A DNA stretch of 64,000 nt, from positions 3,814 through 67,813 of the forward strand of contig JBMNHZ010000006.1 of the NCBI GenBank assembly GCA_050950645.1. Reading direction: 5' to 3'. Source of the DNA: BRH-c25 sp012519325 (GTDB lineage: Bacteria > Bacillota > Clostridia > Lutisporales > Lutisporaceae). A model generated the notes under the pieces. That model made no database searches, was not told the origin of the DNA, and saw only the letters and a program-made list of their open reading frames with translations. Of this stretch, positions 32,593 through 42,703 are shown piece after piece. Both the position numbers and the translations under genes were made by a program. Every line of letters begins with the position of its first letter. Position 1 is the first letter of the stretch.

Positions 32593-32606
32593 CGAACACA
32601 TGTTCT
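32593..32606 (+). promoter_or_regulatory. LexA (SOS) operator of uvrB
   Basis: CGAACACATGTTCT agrees with the Gram-positive SOS box CGAACRNRYGTTYG except for the last base. It sits right behind the -10 box, where LexA would block transcription until DNA damage. Confidence 0.88.
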
Positions 32607-32688
32607 AATTGATTTGCTGCAATGTCTTATGTAAACTTTATTTTATTGTGACATAATTAAATGTATATCTGACCGGGAAGGTGTTATT

Positions 32689-34671
32689 ATGGATAGATTC
32701 AAGCTTGTATCGGACTATAAACCCACAGGGGACCAGCCCGAAGCAATAGAAAAGCTGGTGAAGGGAATAGTGGCAGGAGAGAAGTATCAGACACTTCTTG
32801 GAGTAACCGGCTCAGGCAAGACCTTTACAGTTGCCAATGTCATCGAAAAGGTTCAGAAGCCAACCCTGGTTCTTGCACACAACAAGACCCTGGCTGCACA
32901 ACTCTGCAGTGAATTCAAGGAGTTTTTTCCCCATAACTGCGTAGAATATTTTGTCAGTTATTATGACTATTACCAGCCGGAGGCTTATGTTGCCCATACC
33001 GATACATATATAGAAAAGGAAGCGGACATCAATGATGAGATTGATAAGCTCAGACACTCGGCAACAGCTGCGCTGCTTGAAAGGAAGGATGTTATAATTG
33101 TATCCAGTGTGTCCTGTATATACGGCCTTGGAGATCCGGAAGATTACAGGTCACTTGTGCTGTCCTTGAGGAAAGGTATGGTCAAGGACAGGGATGAGGT
33201 GCTGAGGAAGCTTATTGATATTCAATATGACAGAAATGATATAAATTTTGTCAGGGGTACCTTCAGAGTTAGAGGGGATATTGTTGATATTTTTCCTGCC
33301 GCCTCATCGGATAAGGCAATAAGAGTTGAATATTTCGGGGATGAAATAGAAAGAATCTTGGAAATAGATTCACTTACCGGTAATATTACGGGGGAAAGGC
33401 AGCATGCCTATATATACCCCGCTTCCCACTTTGCAACTACACAAGCTAAGCTGGAGGCTGCAATAAAAAGCATTGAGGCAGAACTTATACAGAGGGTAAA
33501 GGAGCTGAAAGAACAGGATAAGCTGCTTGAAGCCCAGAGGCTCCTGCAGAGAACCAATTATGATATTGAGATGATGAAGGAAGTAGGCTACTGCTCCGGA
33601 ATAGAAAATTATTCAAGGCATATAAGCGGCAGGGCACCGGGAAGCCCACCCTTTACACTGCTGGATTTCTTCCCCGAGGATTATCTGATGATAGTTGACG
33701 AATCCCATGTTACGATACCTCAGGTAAGAGGCATGTATTTCGGGGACAGGTCAAGGAAGGAGTCCCTTGTTGAGCACGGATTCAGGCTACCCTCCGCTTT
33801 TGACAACAGGCCTTTGAATTTTCAAGAGTTTGAACAGAGGCATAACCAGGTGATTTATGTAAGTGCTACGCCGGCAAAGTTTGAACTTGAGAGAAGCACC
33901 TGCGTGGCTGAGCAGATTATAAGGCCTACCGGATTGGTGGACCCTGAGATAGAGATCCGGCCGGTAAAGGGGCAGATAGACCATTTGATAGGTGAGGTAA
34001 GAGAGAGGGCTGAGAAGAACCAGAGGGTACTGGTTACAACCCTCACAAAGAAGATGGCTGAGGATTTGACTGCCTACATGAAGGAGCTGGATATCAGGGT
34101 AAGGTATTTGCATTCGGATATTCTCACCATAGAGAGAATGAAGATAATAAGGAGCCTCAGGCTGGGTGAGTTTGATGTGCTTGTGGGAATAAACCTCCTC
34201 AGGGAAGGCTTGGATCTTCCGGAGGTATCCCTTGTTGCCATACTCGACGCAGACAAGGAGGGATTCCTGAGATCGGAAATCTCTCTTATCCAGACGGTGG
34301 GAAGGGCTGCAAGGAATGTGGACGGAAAGGTAATAATGTATGCCGATAATATTACGGATTCCATGAAGAGGGCTATAAGTGAGACCAACAGAAGAAGAAA
34401 AATACAGATGGATTACAATGAAAAGCATGGTATAAAGCCTCAGACAATAAGAAAAGCGATACACGAAATCATTGAAGCCACTACTGCTGCAGAAGAGTCT
34501 GAAAAGTACGGAATGAAACATGATATTGAGTTTATGAGGAAGGATGATTTACTCAGGCTGATAGCTGCTTTGGAGGAAGAAATGAAGGATTGTGCAAGAG
34601 CACTGCAGTATGAACGGGCGGCAGAGCTGAGAGATAAGATAATTGAATTAAGGCGCAGGCTGAAGAAATAA
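32689..34671 (+). CDS. uvrB: excinuclease ABC subunit B
   Basis: 660 residues, standard length. Helicase-type Walker A GVTGSGKTFT (about 39-48), the DNA-clamping beta-hairpin region YYDYYQPEAY, DEAD-like box IVDESHVTIPQ, motif VI QTVGRAARN and a C-terminal UVR domain (CARALQYERAAELRDKI) that binds UvrC. Verifies damage in nucleotide excision repair. It is under an SOS box and is followed 11 bp later by uvrA. Confidence 0.97.
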   Translation: MDRFKLVSDYKPTGDQPEAIEKLVKGIVAGEKYQTLLGVTGSGKTFTVANVIEKVQKPTLVLAHNKTLAAQLCSEFKEFFPHNCVEYFVSYYDYYQPEAYVAHTDTYIEKEADINDEIDKLRHSATAALLERKDVIIVSSVSCIYGLGDPEDYRSLVLSLRKGMVKDRDEVLRKLIDIQYDRNDINFVRGTFRVRGDIVDIFPAASSDKAIRVEYFGDEIERILEIDSLTGNITGERQHAYIYPASHFATTQAKLEAAIKSIEAELIQRVKELKEQDKLLEAQRLLQRTNYDIEMMKEVGYCSGIENYSRHISGRAPGSPPFTLLDFFPEDYLMIVDESHVTIPQVRGMYFGDRSRKESLVEHGFRLPSAFDNRPLNFQEFEQRHNQVIYVSATPAKFELERSTCVAEQIIRPTGLVDPEIEIRPVKGQIDHLIGEVRERAEKNQRVLVTTLTKKMAEDLTAYMKELDIRVRYLHSDILTIERMKIIRSLRLGEFDVLVGINLLREGLDLPEVSLVAILDADKEGFLRSEISLIQTVGRAARNVDGKVIMYADNITDSMKRAISETNRRRKIQMDYNEKHGIKPQTIRKAIHEIIEATTAAEESEKYGMKHDIEFMRKDDLLRLIAALEEEMKDCARALQYERAAELRDKIIELRRRLKK

Positions 34672-34682
34672 CGAGGTGAATT

Positions 34683-37514
34683 ATGGCAAAGGATAAGATC
34701 ATTATTGAGGGTGCCCGGGAGCATAACCTTAAGAATATAGATATTGAAATACCCAGAGATAAATTTGTTGTCCTGACAGGTATAAGCGGTTCCGGCAAGT
34801 CCTCCCTGGCTTTTGACACCATATATGCGGAAGGACAGAGGCGGTATGTGGAGTCACTTTCCGCATATGCAAGACAATTCCTGGGACAGATGGAAAAGCC
34901 GGACCTGGATTATATTGAGGGGCTTTCTCCCGCAATTTCCATAGATCAGAAGACAACCAGCAGGAATCCCCGGTCGACTGTGGGCACTGTAACTGAGATA
35001 TATGACTATCTGAGGCTGCTTTATGCCAGAATAGGGACACCCCATTGTTATATGTGCGGCAAGGAGATATCTCAGCAAACTGTGGATCAGATGGTGGATT
35101 ATATAAATACACTTGAACCTGGAACCAGGATACAGCTTCTTGCCCCGGTTATACAGGGTAAAAAGGGAGAGCACCAAAAGCTTCTTGAGGATATTAGAAA
35201 AAGCGGCTATGTAAGAGCCAGAATTGACGGGGAAATTGTAGATATTAATGAGGAAATCAAGCTGGAAAAGAACAAGAAGCATAGCATTGAAGTGATCGTT
35301 GACAGGATAATAGTCAAGGAAGGTATAAACAAGAGGCTGACAGATTCCCTGGAGACTGTACTGAGGCTTTCCGGAGGAACAGTGCTTCTTGACATAATCG
35401 GCAAGGAGGAGAGGCTGTTCAGCCAGAATTTCGCTTGCGTGGAGTGCGGAATAAGCATAGAAGATCCTGCACCCAGGATGTTCTCCTTCAACAGCCCCTT
35501 TGGCAAGTGCCCGGTTTGTGACGGTTTAGGTGAGCTCCGGAGAATAGACCCGGATCTTGTAATACCGGATAGGACAAAGTCAATCTCCGAAGGGGCGATT
35601 GAGCCGTGGAAGAACCTGGATGAGAGTTCCTGGTATTACAATGTAATCAAGGCGGCTACTGATCACTACGGCTTCAGTATGGACACCCCCATATGCCAAT
35701 TGGATGAAAAAGCGGTGCAGCTTCTTTTATACGGCAACGGAGGCGAAAAGCTAAAAGTAAAGTATCAGAGGGAGTACGGCAGCGGCGAAGTGATGATGTC
35801 CTTTGAAGGAGTGGTGAATAACCTTGAAAGGCGTTATCTGGAGACAAAATCCAGCTATATGAGGTATGAAATAGAAAATTTCATGTCGTCGGTGCCATGC
35901 CCCGAGTGCAAGGGAGCAAGGCTGAAGAAAGAAAGTCTTGCCGTAACAATAGGCGGGTTGTCCATAGCCGAGGTATGCAATATGTCGGTACATGCGATTA
36001 TGGATTTCTTTAGAAATCTGAAGCTTACCGAAAGGCAGCAGATTATATCAAAGCTTGTAATGAAAGAGGTAATACAGAGGTTGGAATTTCTGGTTAATGT
36101 CGGCCTTGAATATCTTACCCTTTCCCGTTCCGCAGGAACCCTGTCAGGAGGAGAAGCACAGAGGATACGGTTGGCTACCCAGATAGGCTCCAGTCTTGTG
36201 GGAGTATTATACATACTTGATGAGCCCAGTATTGGATTGCATCAGAGGGACAACAGCAAGCTTCTGAAGGCGCTGCGGAACCTTACGGATTTAGGTAACA
36301 CACTATTGGTTGTTGAGCATGATGAGGAAACCATGCATGCTGCGGACTATATAATCGACATGGGCCCGGGAGCGGGAGTTCATGGGGGAAATATTGTCGC
36401 TGCAGGGCCACTGGATACCATACTGGCTTGTGAAGAATCTATAACAGGCCAATATCTCAGTGGAAAAAAAGTTATCCCGGTTCCGGAGGAGAGAAGGAAA
36501 CCCAACGACAAATGGATTGAAATCAACGGAGCCAGTGAAAATAATCTCAAGGACCTGGATGTCAGAATACCCCTGGGGGTATTTACCTGCGTGACGGGAG
36601 TATCCGGCTCAGGGAAAAGTACTTTAGTGAATGAAATATTATATAAAGAGCTGTCTCACAGGTTACATGGCTCAAAGCACAAGTCAGGGGAGCATAAAGG
36701 AATTAAAGGGATTGAACATATAGATAAGGTTATCAACATAGACCAGTCACCCATAGGGAGAACGCCCAGGTCCAATCCCGCTACTTACACGGGAGCCTTC
36801 GATATTATAAGGGAAGTGTTTGCAGCCACACCGGAGGCAAAAATGAAGGGATACAAAAACAGCAGGTTCAGCTTTAATGTAAAGGGCGGAAGATGTGAAG
36901 CCTGTAAGGGCGACGGCATAATTAAAATTGAGATGCAGTTTCTTCCGGATGTATATGTTCCCTGTGAGGTATGCAAGGGAAAGAGATACAACAGGGAGAC
37001 CCTGGAGGTACGCTACAAGGGCAGGAACATATACGAAGTACTGGACATGACGGTGGAAGATGCCCTTGAATTCTTCAAAAACATACCGAGAGCTCAGAGA
37101 AAGCTCCAGACACTGTATGATGTGGGACTTGGATATATAAAACTGGGCCAGCCCTCTACGGAGCTTTCGGGCGGCGAGGCTCAGAGAATAAAGCTTGCTT
37201 ATGAGCTGTCAAGGAGAAGCACCGGCAAGACGGTATATATTTTGGATGAACCTACTACAGGCCTTCATATTGCCGATATACACAAGCTGCTTCGCATACT
37301 TGACAGGCTTGTGGAGACGGGCAACACAGTTATCGTTATAGAGCACAATCTGGATGTTATTAAAAGAGCTGATTATATCATAGACCTGGGACCGGAAGGG
37401 GGAGACAGGGGAGGCACCATTATTGCTCAAGGTACACCTGAAGAAATATGCGAAATTAAAGCTTCATATACCGGCCAGTTTTTAAAGAAAATATTGGACA
37501 GGGATAGGAACTAA
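34683..37514 (+). CDS. uvrA: excinuclease ABC subunit A
   Basis: 943 residues. Two ABC ATPase modules: Walker A GISGSGKSS near residue 31 and GVSGSGKST near 640; signatures LSGGEAQRIRLA and LSGGEAQRIKLA. Zinc-finger pairs CVECG/CPVCDG and CEACKGDG/CEVCKGKR, the second being the DNA-damage-contacting finger. It scans DNA and loads UvrB. GAGGTGAA precedes the ATG. Terminator after the stop. Confidence 0.97.
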   Translation: MAKDKIIIEGAREHNLKNIDIEIPRDKFVVLTGISGSGKSSLAFDTIYAEGQRRYVESLSAYARQFLGQMEKPDLDYIEGLSPAISIDQKTTSRNPRSTVGTVTEIYDYLRLLYARIGTPHCYMCGKEISQQTVDQMVDYINTLEPGTRIQLLAPVIQGKKGEHQKLLEDIRKSGYVRARIDGEIVDINEEIKLEKNKKHSIEVIVDRIIVKEGINKRLTDSLETVLRLSGGTVLLDIIGKEERLFSQNFACVECGISIEDPAPRMFSFNSPFGKCPVCDGLGELRRIDPDLVIPDRTKSISEGAIEPWKNLDESSWYYNVIKAATDHYGFSMDTPICQLDEKAVQLLLYGNGGEKLKVKYQREYGSGEVMMSFEGVVNNLERRYLETKSSYMRYEIENFMSSVPCPECKGARLKKESLAVTIGGLSIAEVCNMSVHAIMDFFRNLKLTERQQIISKLVMKEVIQRLEFLVNVGLEYLTLSRSAGTLSGGEAQRIRLATQIGSSLVGVLYILDEPSIGLHQRDNSKLLKALRNLTDLGNTLLVVEHDEETMHAADYIIDMGPGAGVHGGNIVAAGPLDTILACEESITGQYLSGKKVIPVPEERRKPNDKWIEINGASENNLKDLDVRIPLGVFTCVTGVSGSGKSTLVNEILYKELSHRLHGSKHKSGEHKGIKGIEHIDKVINIDQSPIGRTPRSNPATYTGAFDIIREVFAATPEAKMKGYKNSRFSFNVKGGRCEACKGDGIIKIEMQFLPDVYVPCEVCKGKRYNRETLEVRYKGRNIYEVLDMTVEDALEFFKNIPRAQRKLQTLYDVGLGYIKLGQPSTELSGGEAQRIKLAYELSRRSTGKTVYILDEPTTGLHIADIHKLLRILDRLVETGNTVIVIEHNLDVIKRADYIIDLGPEGGDRGGTIIAQGTPEEICEIKASYTGQFLKKILDRDRN

Positions 37515-37545
37515 GGGGCTTAAACATGAGTTTAGCCCCTTTTGC
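37514..37545 (+). terminator. rho-independent terminator of uvrBA
   Basis: AAGGGGCTTAAAC/GTTTAGCCCCTT with one mismatch and an ATGA loop, then TTTTGC. uvrC therefore probably has its own promoter in the following 75 bp. Confidence 0.8.
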
Positions 37546-37622
37546 TGTTTATCTTTTCACTGAACAGGTTAAGTTATAGTATAATAAATGCATAGACTAT
37601 TCAAAACCGGAGGAATGCACTA

Positions 37623-39485
37623 ATGATTTCATTGGAGGATAAGCTGAGGAATCTCCCGGAAAAACCCGGAGTATATATAATGCGCGATGAATATAATGAG
37701 ATAATATATATAGGCAAGGCAATAAACCTGAAGAACAGGGTGAGACAGTATTTCCAGAACTCAAAGAATCAGAACCCCAAGGTTGCGGCAATGGTTATGA
37801 GAATTGCTGATTTTGAATATATAATTACCGATTCGGAGCTTGAAGCCCTTATATTGGAGTGCAATTTGATAAAGAAGCACCGGCCCAGGTATAATGTAAT
37901 GCTGAAGGATGACAAGCAGTATCCGTATATTAAAATCACAATAAAAGAAGACTATCCCAGACTTCTGATTGTAAGGGAAATCAAGAAGGACGGTGCCAAG
38001 TATTTCGGGCCTTATACGGATGTTACCGCAGTAAACAGGACCATTGACCTTTTGAAAAGCCTTTTCCCTATAAGATATTGCAGCAAGAACATCAGCAGGG
38101 TAATGGGCAAGGAAAGACCCTGTCTCAACTATCATATAAAGAAATGTGCAGGCCCTTGCCAGGGAAATATCAGCAGGAAACAATACAGGGAGCTTATTGA
38201 TTCAATAATAATGGTGTTGGAGGGTAAGCAGGGGGGAGTATTGAAGCAGCTGGAGGAAAAAATGCATAAGGCGGCGGACAGCCTGGATTTTGAGAAAGCG
38301 GCTGAAATAAGAGATAATATGAACTCCCTGATAAAGATGGCGGAAAAGCAGAAGGTAATATCTTCAGCATTGGTTGATCAGGATATAATTGCCTTTGCAC
38401 TAAATGAATCGGAATCCTGCATACAGGTTTTCTTTGTAAGGAGAGGAAAGCTTATCGGCAGAGAACATTTTCTTATTGAGGATATCAAGCTTAGTGACTC
38501 AAAGGAGATACTCAGCAGCTTCATAAAGCAGTACTATGGGTCATATGCGCTTATACCGAGAGAAATAATTCTTCAGGAAGAAATTGATGAGATAAATATA
38601 ATTGAGAGGTGGCTGAGCGATAAAAAGGGAGGCCGCGTCAAGCTTGTAGTTCCGCGGAGGGGAGAAAAGCAAAAGCTTGTTGAAATGGTAAGCAAAAATG
38701 CGGAGGATACCTTAAGGCTTCTTATAGAAAAGCAGAAAAGAGATACTGAGAAGACAATGGGAGCATGTATTGAGCTGAAGGATATTTTGCAGCTTAATGA
38801 TATACCCGCCAGAATTGAAGCCTTTGATATTTCAAATCTGCAGGGAGTGTTGAATGTCGGTTCAATGATAGTTTTTGATCGGGGGAAGCCCAATAACAAA
38901 AACTACAGGCGATTCAAGATAAAATCCGTGGAGAGTGCCAACGATTATGAAAGCATGAGGGAGATACTGGAGAGAAGATTTGTCCGTGGACTGAAGGAAA
39001 GAAAGGAGCTTGAAGCAGAGGGAAAAGATTTTGAAATGGGAAGGTTTTCAGTGTTCCCGGATATAATAATGCTGGATGGGGGTGTGGGCCAGGTTAATGC
39101 GGTACTTTCGGTACTCAGGGAGCTGAATATAAATATACCTGTTTGCGGGATGGTAAAGGATGATAAGCACAGAACAAGGGGTTTAATTTATAACGGCAGG
39201 GAAGTTGATCTGCCGAAAGGCTCTAAGGCGTTCAGGCTTATTTCCGCCATACAGGAAGAGGCTCACAGGTTTGCCGTAAGCTATCATAAAAGCCTCAGGA
39301 GCAAGGCAGCCGTTAAATCCGTCCTGGATGAAATACCAGGAATCGGGCCTGCCAGAAGAAAGGCACTGCTGAAGCACTTCGGCAGCTTGAAAAACATCAG
39401 GAAGGCATCTCTGGAGGAGCTTCAGGAAGTACAGGGTATAAATAATAAGGTTGCAGAAGTTGTATATAATTTTTTCAAATCATAA
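37623..39485 (+). CDS. uvrC: excinuclease ABC subunit C
   Basis: 620 residues: GIY-YIG nuclease (PGVYIMRDEYNEIIYIGKA, 3' incision), UVR domain (HKAADSLDFEKAAEIRDNM) for UvrB contact, RNase-H-like nuclease (ARIEAFDISNLQG with first catalytic Asp; 5' incision) and a C-terminal helix-hairpin-helix pair (LDEIPGIGPARRKALLKHFG). CGGAGG lies upstream of the ATG. It makes both cuts in nucleotide excision repair. Confidence 0.97.
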   Translation: MISLEDKLRNLPEKPGVYIMRDEYNEIIYIGKAINLKNRVRQYFQNSKNQNPKVAAMVMRIADFEYIITDSELEALILECNLIKKHRPRYNVMLKDDKQYPYIKITIKEDYPRLLIVREIKKDGAKYFGPYTDVTAVNRTIDLLKSLFPIRYCSKNISRVMGKERPCLNYHIKKCAGPCQGNISRKQYRELIDSIIMVLEGKQGGVLKQLEEKMHKAADSLDFEKAAEIRDNMNSLIKMAEKQKVISSALVDQDIIAFALNESESCIQVFFVRRGKLIGREHFLIEDIKLSDSKEILSSFIKQYYGSYALIPREIILQEEIDEINIIERWLSDKKGGRVKLVVPRRGEKQKLVEMVSKNAEDTLRLLIEKQKRDTEKTMGACIELKDILQLNDIPARIEAFDISNLQGVLNVGSMIVFDRGKPNNKNYRRFKIKSVESANDYESMREILERRFVRGLKERKELEAEGKDFEMGRFSVFPDIIMLDGGVGQVNAVLSVLRELNINIPVCGMVKDDKHRTRGLIYNGREVDLPKGSKAFRLISAIQEEAHRFAVSYHKSLRSKAAVKSVLDEIPGIGPARRKALLKHFGSLKNIRKASLEELQEVQGINNKVAEVVYNFFKS

Positions 39486-39569
39486 AACTTTTTTAAAAAC
39501 CTTCCGTAGTATATTATGAAAACTAAAACAGCAGCAAGTTTTATAAATTAAACCAGGAGGGAAAACAGC

Positions 39570-39800
39570 ATGTATAAGAAATTATATAAATCCAGAACAA
39601 ACAAAACAATAGCAGGTGTCTGTGGAGGCCTGGAGGATTATTTCAGAATTGATGTTACGATAATAAGGCTTATATGGGTTGCACTTACAATAGCGACAGG
39701 AATATTTCCCGGAGTTTTGGCCTATGTGGCTGCAGCACTGATAATTCCCGATGAGCCTGTGGGATATAATCCCGACTACAAGGTGGAAAAAGACGAATAG
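39570..39800 (+). CDS. PspC-domain small membrane protein
   Basis: 76 residues. LYKSRTNKTIAGVCGGLEDY followed by FRIDVTIIRLIWVALTIATG is the PspC signature: a short basic cytoplasmic start and an amphipathic/membrane part with two hydrophobic segments. PspC-type proteins act in envelope stress responses. GGAGGG lies before the ATG. No phage-shock partners nearby. Confidence 0.88.
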   Translation: MYKKLYKSRTNKTIAGVCGGLEDYFRIDVTIIRLIWVALTIATGIFPGVLAYVAAALIIPDEPVGYNPDYKVEKDE

Positions 39801-39818
39801 AAATAAGAGGGTGTTTTT

Positions 39819-40544
39819 TTGAAATTATTACTTGATACTCACTGCCATACCATTTCAAGCGGCCATGCTTACAGTACAATTAAGGAAATTGCCGAAGCAG
39901 CTGCAGACTCAGGCTTAAAGCTTATAGCCATGACGGACCACGGACCTGCAATGCCGGGAGGCCCGAGTTTATTTCATATAGGCAATATGAGGGTTATACC
40001 CGAATATATAAAGGGCGTCAGGGTACTTAAAGGAGTGGAAGCCAATATAATGGATTTTGACGGAGGGCTTGATATTCCTGAGAAATATTTAAAAAAGCTG
40101 GATATAGTCATTGCTTCTCTCCATGAATCTTGCATCGATTCCGGAACTGTGGAAGAGAATACAAGGGCGCTGATAGGGGCAATGTCCAATCCTTATGTGG
40201 ATATTATAGCCCATCCGGGAAACCCTTATTATCCTATTGACATAGACAGGCTCCTTCAGTGTGCCGTGGATATGGAGACACTAATAGAAATAAACAACAG
40301 TTCATTTTTAGGGAGCCGCAAGGGAAGCGATGAGAATTGCAGAATCATAGCGGCAAAGGCAAGGGATATGGGTGTGGTGCTGGCTGCAGGAAGTGACTGC
40401 CACATTTGCTACGATGTAGGGAAATTCAACAAGATTGAAGAAATATTTAATGAGCTGGAAATGCCGGAGGAGCTGGTAATAAACACCGATCCGCAAAAGC
40501 TCATTGACTACCTGAACAAGAAGGGCAGGAAGGTAAGCATGTAA
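39819..40544 (+). CDS. PHP-domain phosphatase (YcdX type)
   Basis: 241 residues. Metal-binding motifs of the PHP fold are visible in order: LDTHCHT, MTDHGPA, VEANIMD, SLHES, IIAHPGNP and AAGSDCH. This set matches the trinuclear-zinc YcdX/Pol X-like phosphatases. TTG start after AAGAGGGTG. A second PHP gene lies at 44005. Substrate unknown. Confidence 0.88.
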   Translation: MKLLLDTHCHTISSGHAYSTIKEIAEAAADSGLKLIAMTDHGPAMPGGPSLFHIGNMRVIPEYIKGVRVLKGVEANIMDFDGGLDIPEKYLKKLDIVIASLHESCIDSGTVEENTRALIGAMSNPYVDIIAHPGNPYYPIDIDRLLQCAVDMETLIEINNSSFLGSRKGSDENCRIIAAKARDMGVVLAAGSDCHICYDVGKFNKIEEIFNELEMPEELVINTDPQKLIDYLNKKGRKVSM

Positions 40545-40605
40545 GGAATACCCGGGCGGTATAAGTGAATATAAATAGAGTAAAAGCAAGTACGGAGGGA
40601 TACAA

Positions 40606-41916
40606 ATGACCCTTAGAAAAGCATTTACTCTTTTTTTATGTGCCATTTTAATATTTTATATATTTTCGGGACCGGCAATGCTAAAGCAAATGAAGGAGGA
40701 CTACAACAAAAGTCTGGAGCCTGTTCATGAGAAGACAGAATGGACAGGGGTCATAACCCTGTGGGATTACCCACGATTGGATATCAGAAGCGGAGCACGG
40801 TTCAGCTGGATCAAAAGTAAAATAAGTCAGTTTGAAAAGCGGAATCCGGGGGTGTATATTGAATTAAGAGAGCTTGATTGGAATGAGGGCCCCAGCTTCC
40901 TGAAAGCAGCGGCCAAAATAGGGGCAAACCCTGACATAGCACCTGTTGGCAGCGAATATTTTTTCATGTGGGGAGGGTACCTGGAGGAACTGAACAGCTA
41001 TATAAGCCTTGAAGAAAGGGCGGACTTCATTGACAGTATACTTGACACAGCCAGATATAACGGTAAAATCTTCGGCTTACCATGGATGATGACAGGCTAT
41101 ACAATGCTTCTGAATACCGACAAGTTCAATGAAAGAAATGTCAGTCTGCCGGAGAAGGGGGAATGGACCTATGAGCAATTTGTTAAAGTATTGAAACAGC
41201 TTACTTACGATGGAGTATACGGTTTTAACTCCTTTATTGAGCCGGGTTCTTACAATACCTTCGGAATCATTATGTGCGACGGAGCACAGATAATAGACGA
41301 TGCAACCGGAAGATATATTTTCAATACTCCGGAAGCTGTGTCGGGATTGGCAAAGCTGTGTGATCTCAAACATAAGCATAAAGTAACCCATCCGGATTTT
41401 GGAGCCATGAATGAAAACCAGGCATGGTCCACCTTCTTGAAGGGGGAGACAGCAGTATATGCAGGAGGCTCATGGACTGTGCCTCTTCTCCGGAAAATAG
41501 GTGATAACAGCAGAATTAGTTTTACAACAGCCAGGTTTCCCACGGGAAAGTCGAGCGTGCCTTTGTCAATAAGTTCAACTGCGTGCTCTTACGCTGTTTT
41601 TAAACAGAAGGATGCCGCCAAGAGAAAGGTGTGCATAGATTTCATCAAATTCATCACCTCGGCGGAGACACAAGGGGACCTGGAAAATTTCGGGTATTTT
41701 CCCGTTAGAAAATCGGGCAAACATCTGTACGAAAACGATAAAGAGATGTATACTATACAGCAGAGCTTATATTTTGCAGAGCACCTGCCAAAGGTGAAAA
41801 ACTGGAGTGAAATCGATCTTGTGCTGCAGACCAGAATAAAGGAAGCGGTACTGGGGAATATAAGCCCGGAACAGGCTGTAAAGGAAGCGGAGAGAATAAT
41901 ACAAGGCCTGAAATAG
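40606..41916 (+). CDS. orphan sugar-type ABC solute-binding protein, membrane-anchored
   Basis: 436 residues. The extracellular solute-binding protein type 1 fold is shown by FEKRNPGVYIELRELDW, DIAPVGSEYFF, GLPWMMTGYTMLLNTDKF and FLKGETAVYAGGSW. The N-terminus has one hydrophobic helix (about 5-22) without a proper lipobox, so it is probably an uncleaved anchor. No permease or ATPase gene is adjacent; the MsmK-type ATPase at 30320 could be shared. TTGGNEG-like acidic contacts suggest an oligosaccharide or a sensor role. ACGGAGGG precedes the ATG. Confidence 0.8.
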   Translation: MTLRKAFTLFLCAILIFYIFSGPAMLKQMKEDYNKSLEPVHEKTEWTGVITLWDYPRLDIRSGARFSWIKSKISQFEKRNPGVYIELRELDWNEGPSFLKAAAKIGANPDIAPVGSEYFFMWGGYLEELNSYISLEERADFIDSILDTARYNGKIFGLPWMMTGYTMLLNTDKFNERNVSLPEKGEWTYEQFVKVLKQLTYDGVYGFNSFIEPGSYNTFGIIMCDGAQIIDDATGRYIFNTPEAVSGLAKLCDLKHKHKVTHPDFGAMNENQAWSTFLKGETAVYAGGSWTVPLLRKIGDNSRISFTTARFPTGKSSVPLSISSTACSYAVFKQKDAAKRKVCIDFIKFITSAETQGDLENFGYFPVRKSGKHLYENDKEMYTIQQSLYFAEHLPKVKNWSEIDLVLQTRIKEAVLGNISPEQAVKEAERIIQGLK

Positions 41917-41981
41917 TGAATAATACAGCTGAATTATGGATACATTTCAGCTAATAGATACTAGCAAACGGAGGAGATTGT

Positions 41982-42686
41982 ATGTCTGAGGTAAAAAGTA
42001 CAAAGAAGGAAAAGCAACCGATAATAGAATACAAAGGGAAAAAGTACATAAGGATACCGGTGAAGACTCATGTTATAACAAAGGATGACAGCATTACGGA
42101 TGTTGTTAAAAAATATGCACAGGAAATAGTGAAGGAAAACGATATAGTCTTTGTCAGCGAAAAGGTTGTAGCGATAACCCAGGGGAGGGCATATCCTCTG
42201 GCCGAAATCAAGCCGAGGCCGCTGGCAAGACTGTTGTCCAGATATGTCACAAAGACTCCCTCCGGAATAGGTCTCGGCATACCTGAAACCATGGAAATGG
42301 CATTAAGGGAATGCGGGGTATTAAGGATACTTTTTGCAGCTGCGGTGAGTTTTTTCGGAAAGCTGTTCGGGAGAAAGGGAGACTTCTATAGAATAGCAGG
42401 TTATAAGGCTTCTTCAATAGACGGGCCTACTCCGAACACTCTGCCTCCGTATAATAAGTATGTTGTGCTGGGACCCGAGAATCCGGATGAGGTGGCAAAA
42501 AGCATCAGCGAAAGCATAAAAGCAGAAGTGGCAATAGTAGATATTAACGATTTGGGTGGGAGCATTCTGGGAACCTCAAAACCATCCCTTGACAGGCAAG
42601 CTCTTGCAGGCATACTGAGGGACAATCCATTAGGTCAGTGCAGCGAGCAGACACCTATAGGAATTATAAGAAACGCAGAGGAATGA
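41982..42686 (+). CDS. CofE-like (F420-0:gamma-glutamyl ligase family) protein
   Basis: 234 residues. The N-terminus (YIRIPVKTHVITKDDSITD), VFVSEKVVAITQGRAYPL, and the later VAIVDINDLGGSILGTSK follow the CofE family, whose founder adds glutamates to coenzyme F420 with GTP. Clostridia of this type are not known F420 producers, and no other cof genes are in the window, so the substrate is probably different. It lies just before murB, which begins 18 bp after its stop, in possible link with cell-wall precursor metabolism. CGGAGGAG precedes the ATG. Confidence 0.8.
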   Translation: MSEVKSTKKEKQPIIEYKGKKYIRIPVKTHVITKDDSITDVVKKYAQEIVKENDIVFVSEKVVAITQGRAYPLAEIKPRPLARLLSRYVTKTPSGIGLGIPETMEMALRECGVLRILFAAAVSFFGKLFGRKGDFYRIAGYKASSIDGPTPNTLPPYNKYVVLGPENPDEVAKSISESIKAEVAIVDINDLGGSILGTSKPSLDRQALAGILRDNPLGQCSEQTPIGIIRNAEE

Positions 42687-42703
42687 AAGGAGACAGGGTA
42701 GTA

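Noticed and set aside
33787..34521. A 244-codon frame opposite uvrB
   Set aside because: Antisense shadow of uvrB, without a start signal.
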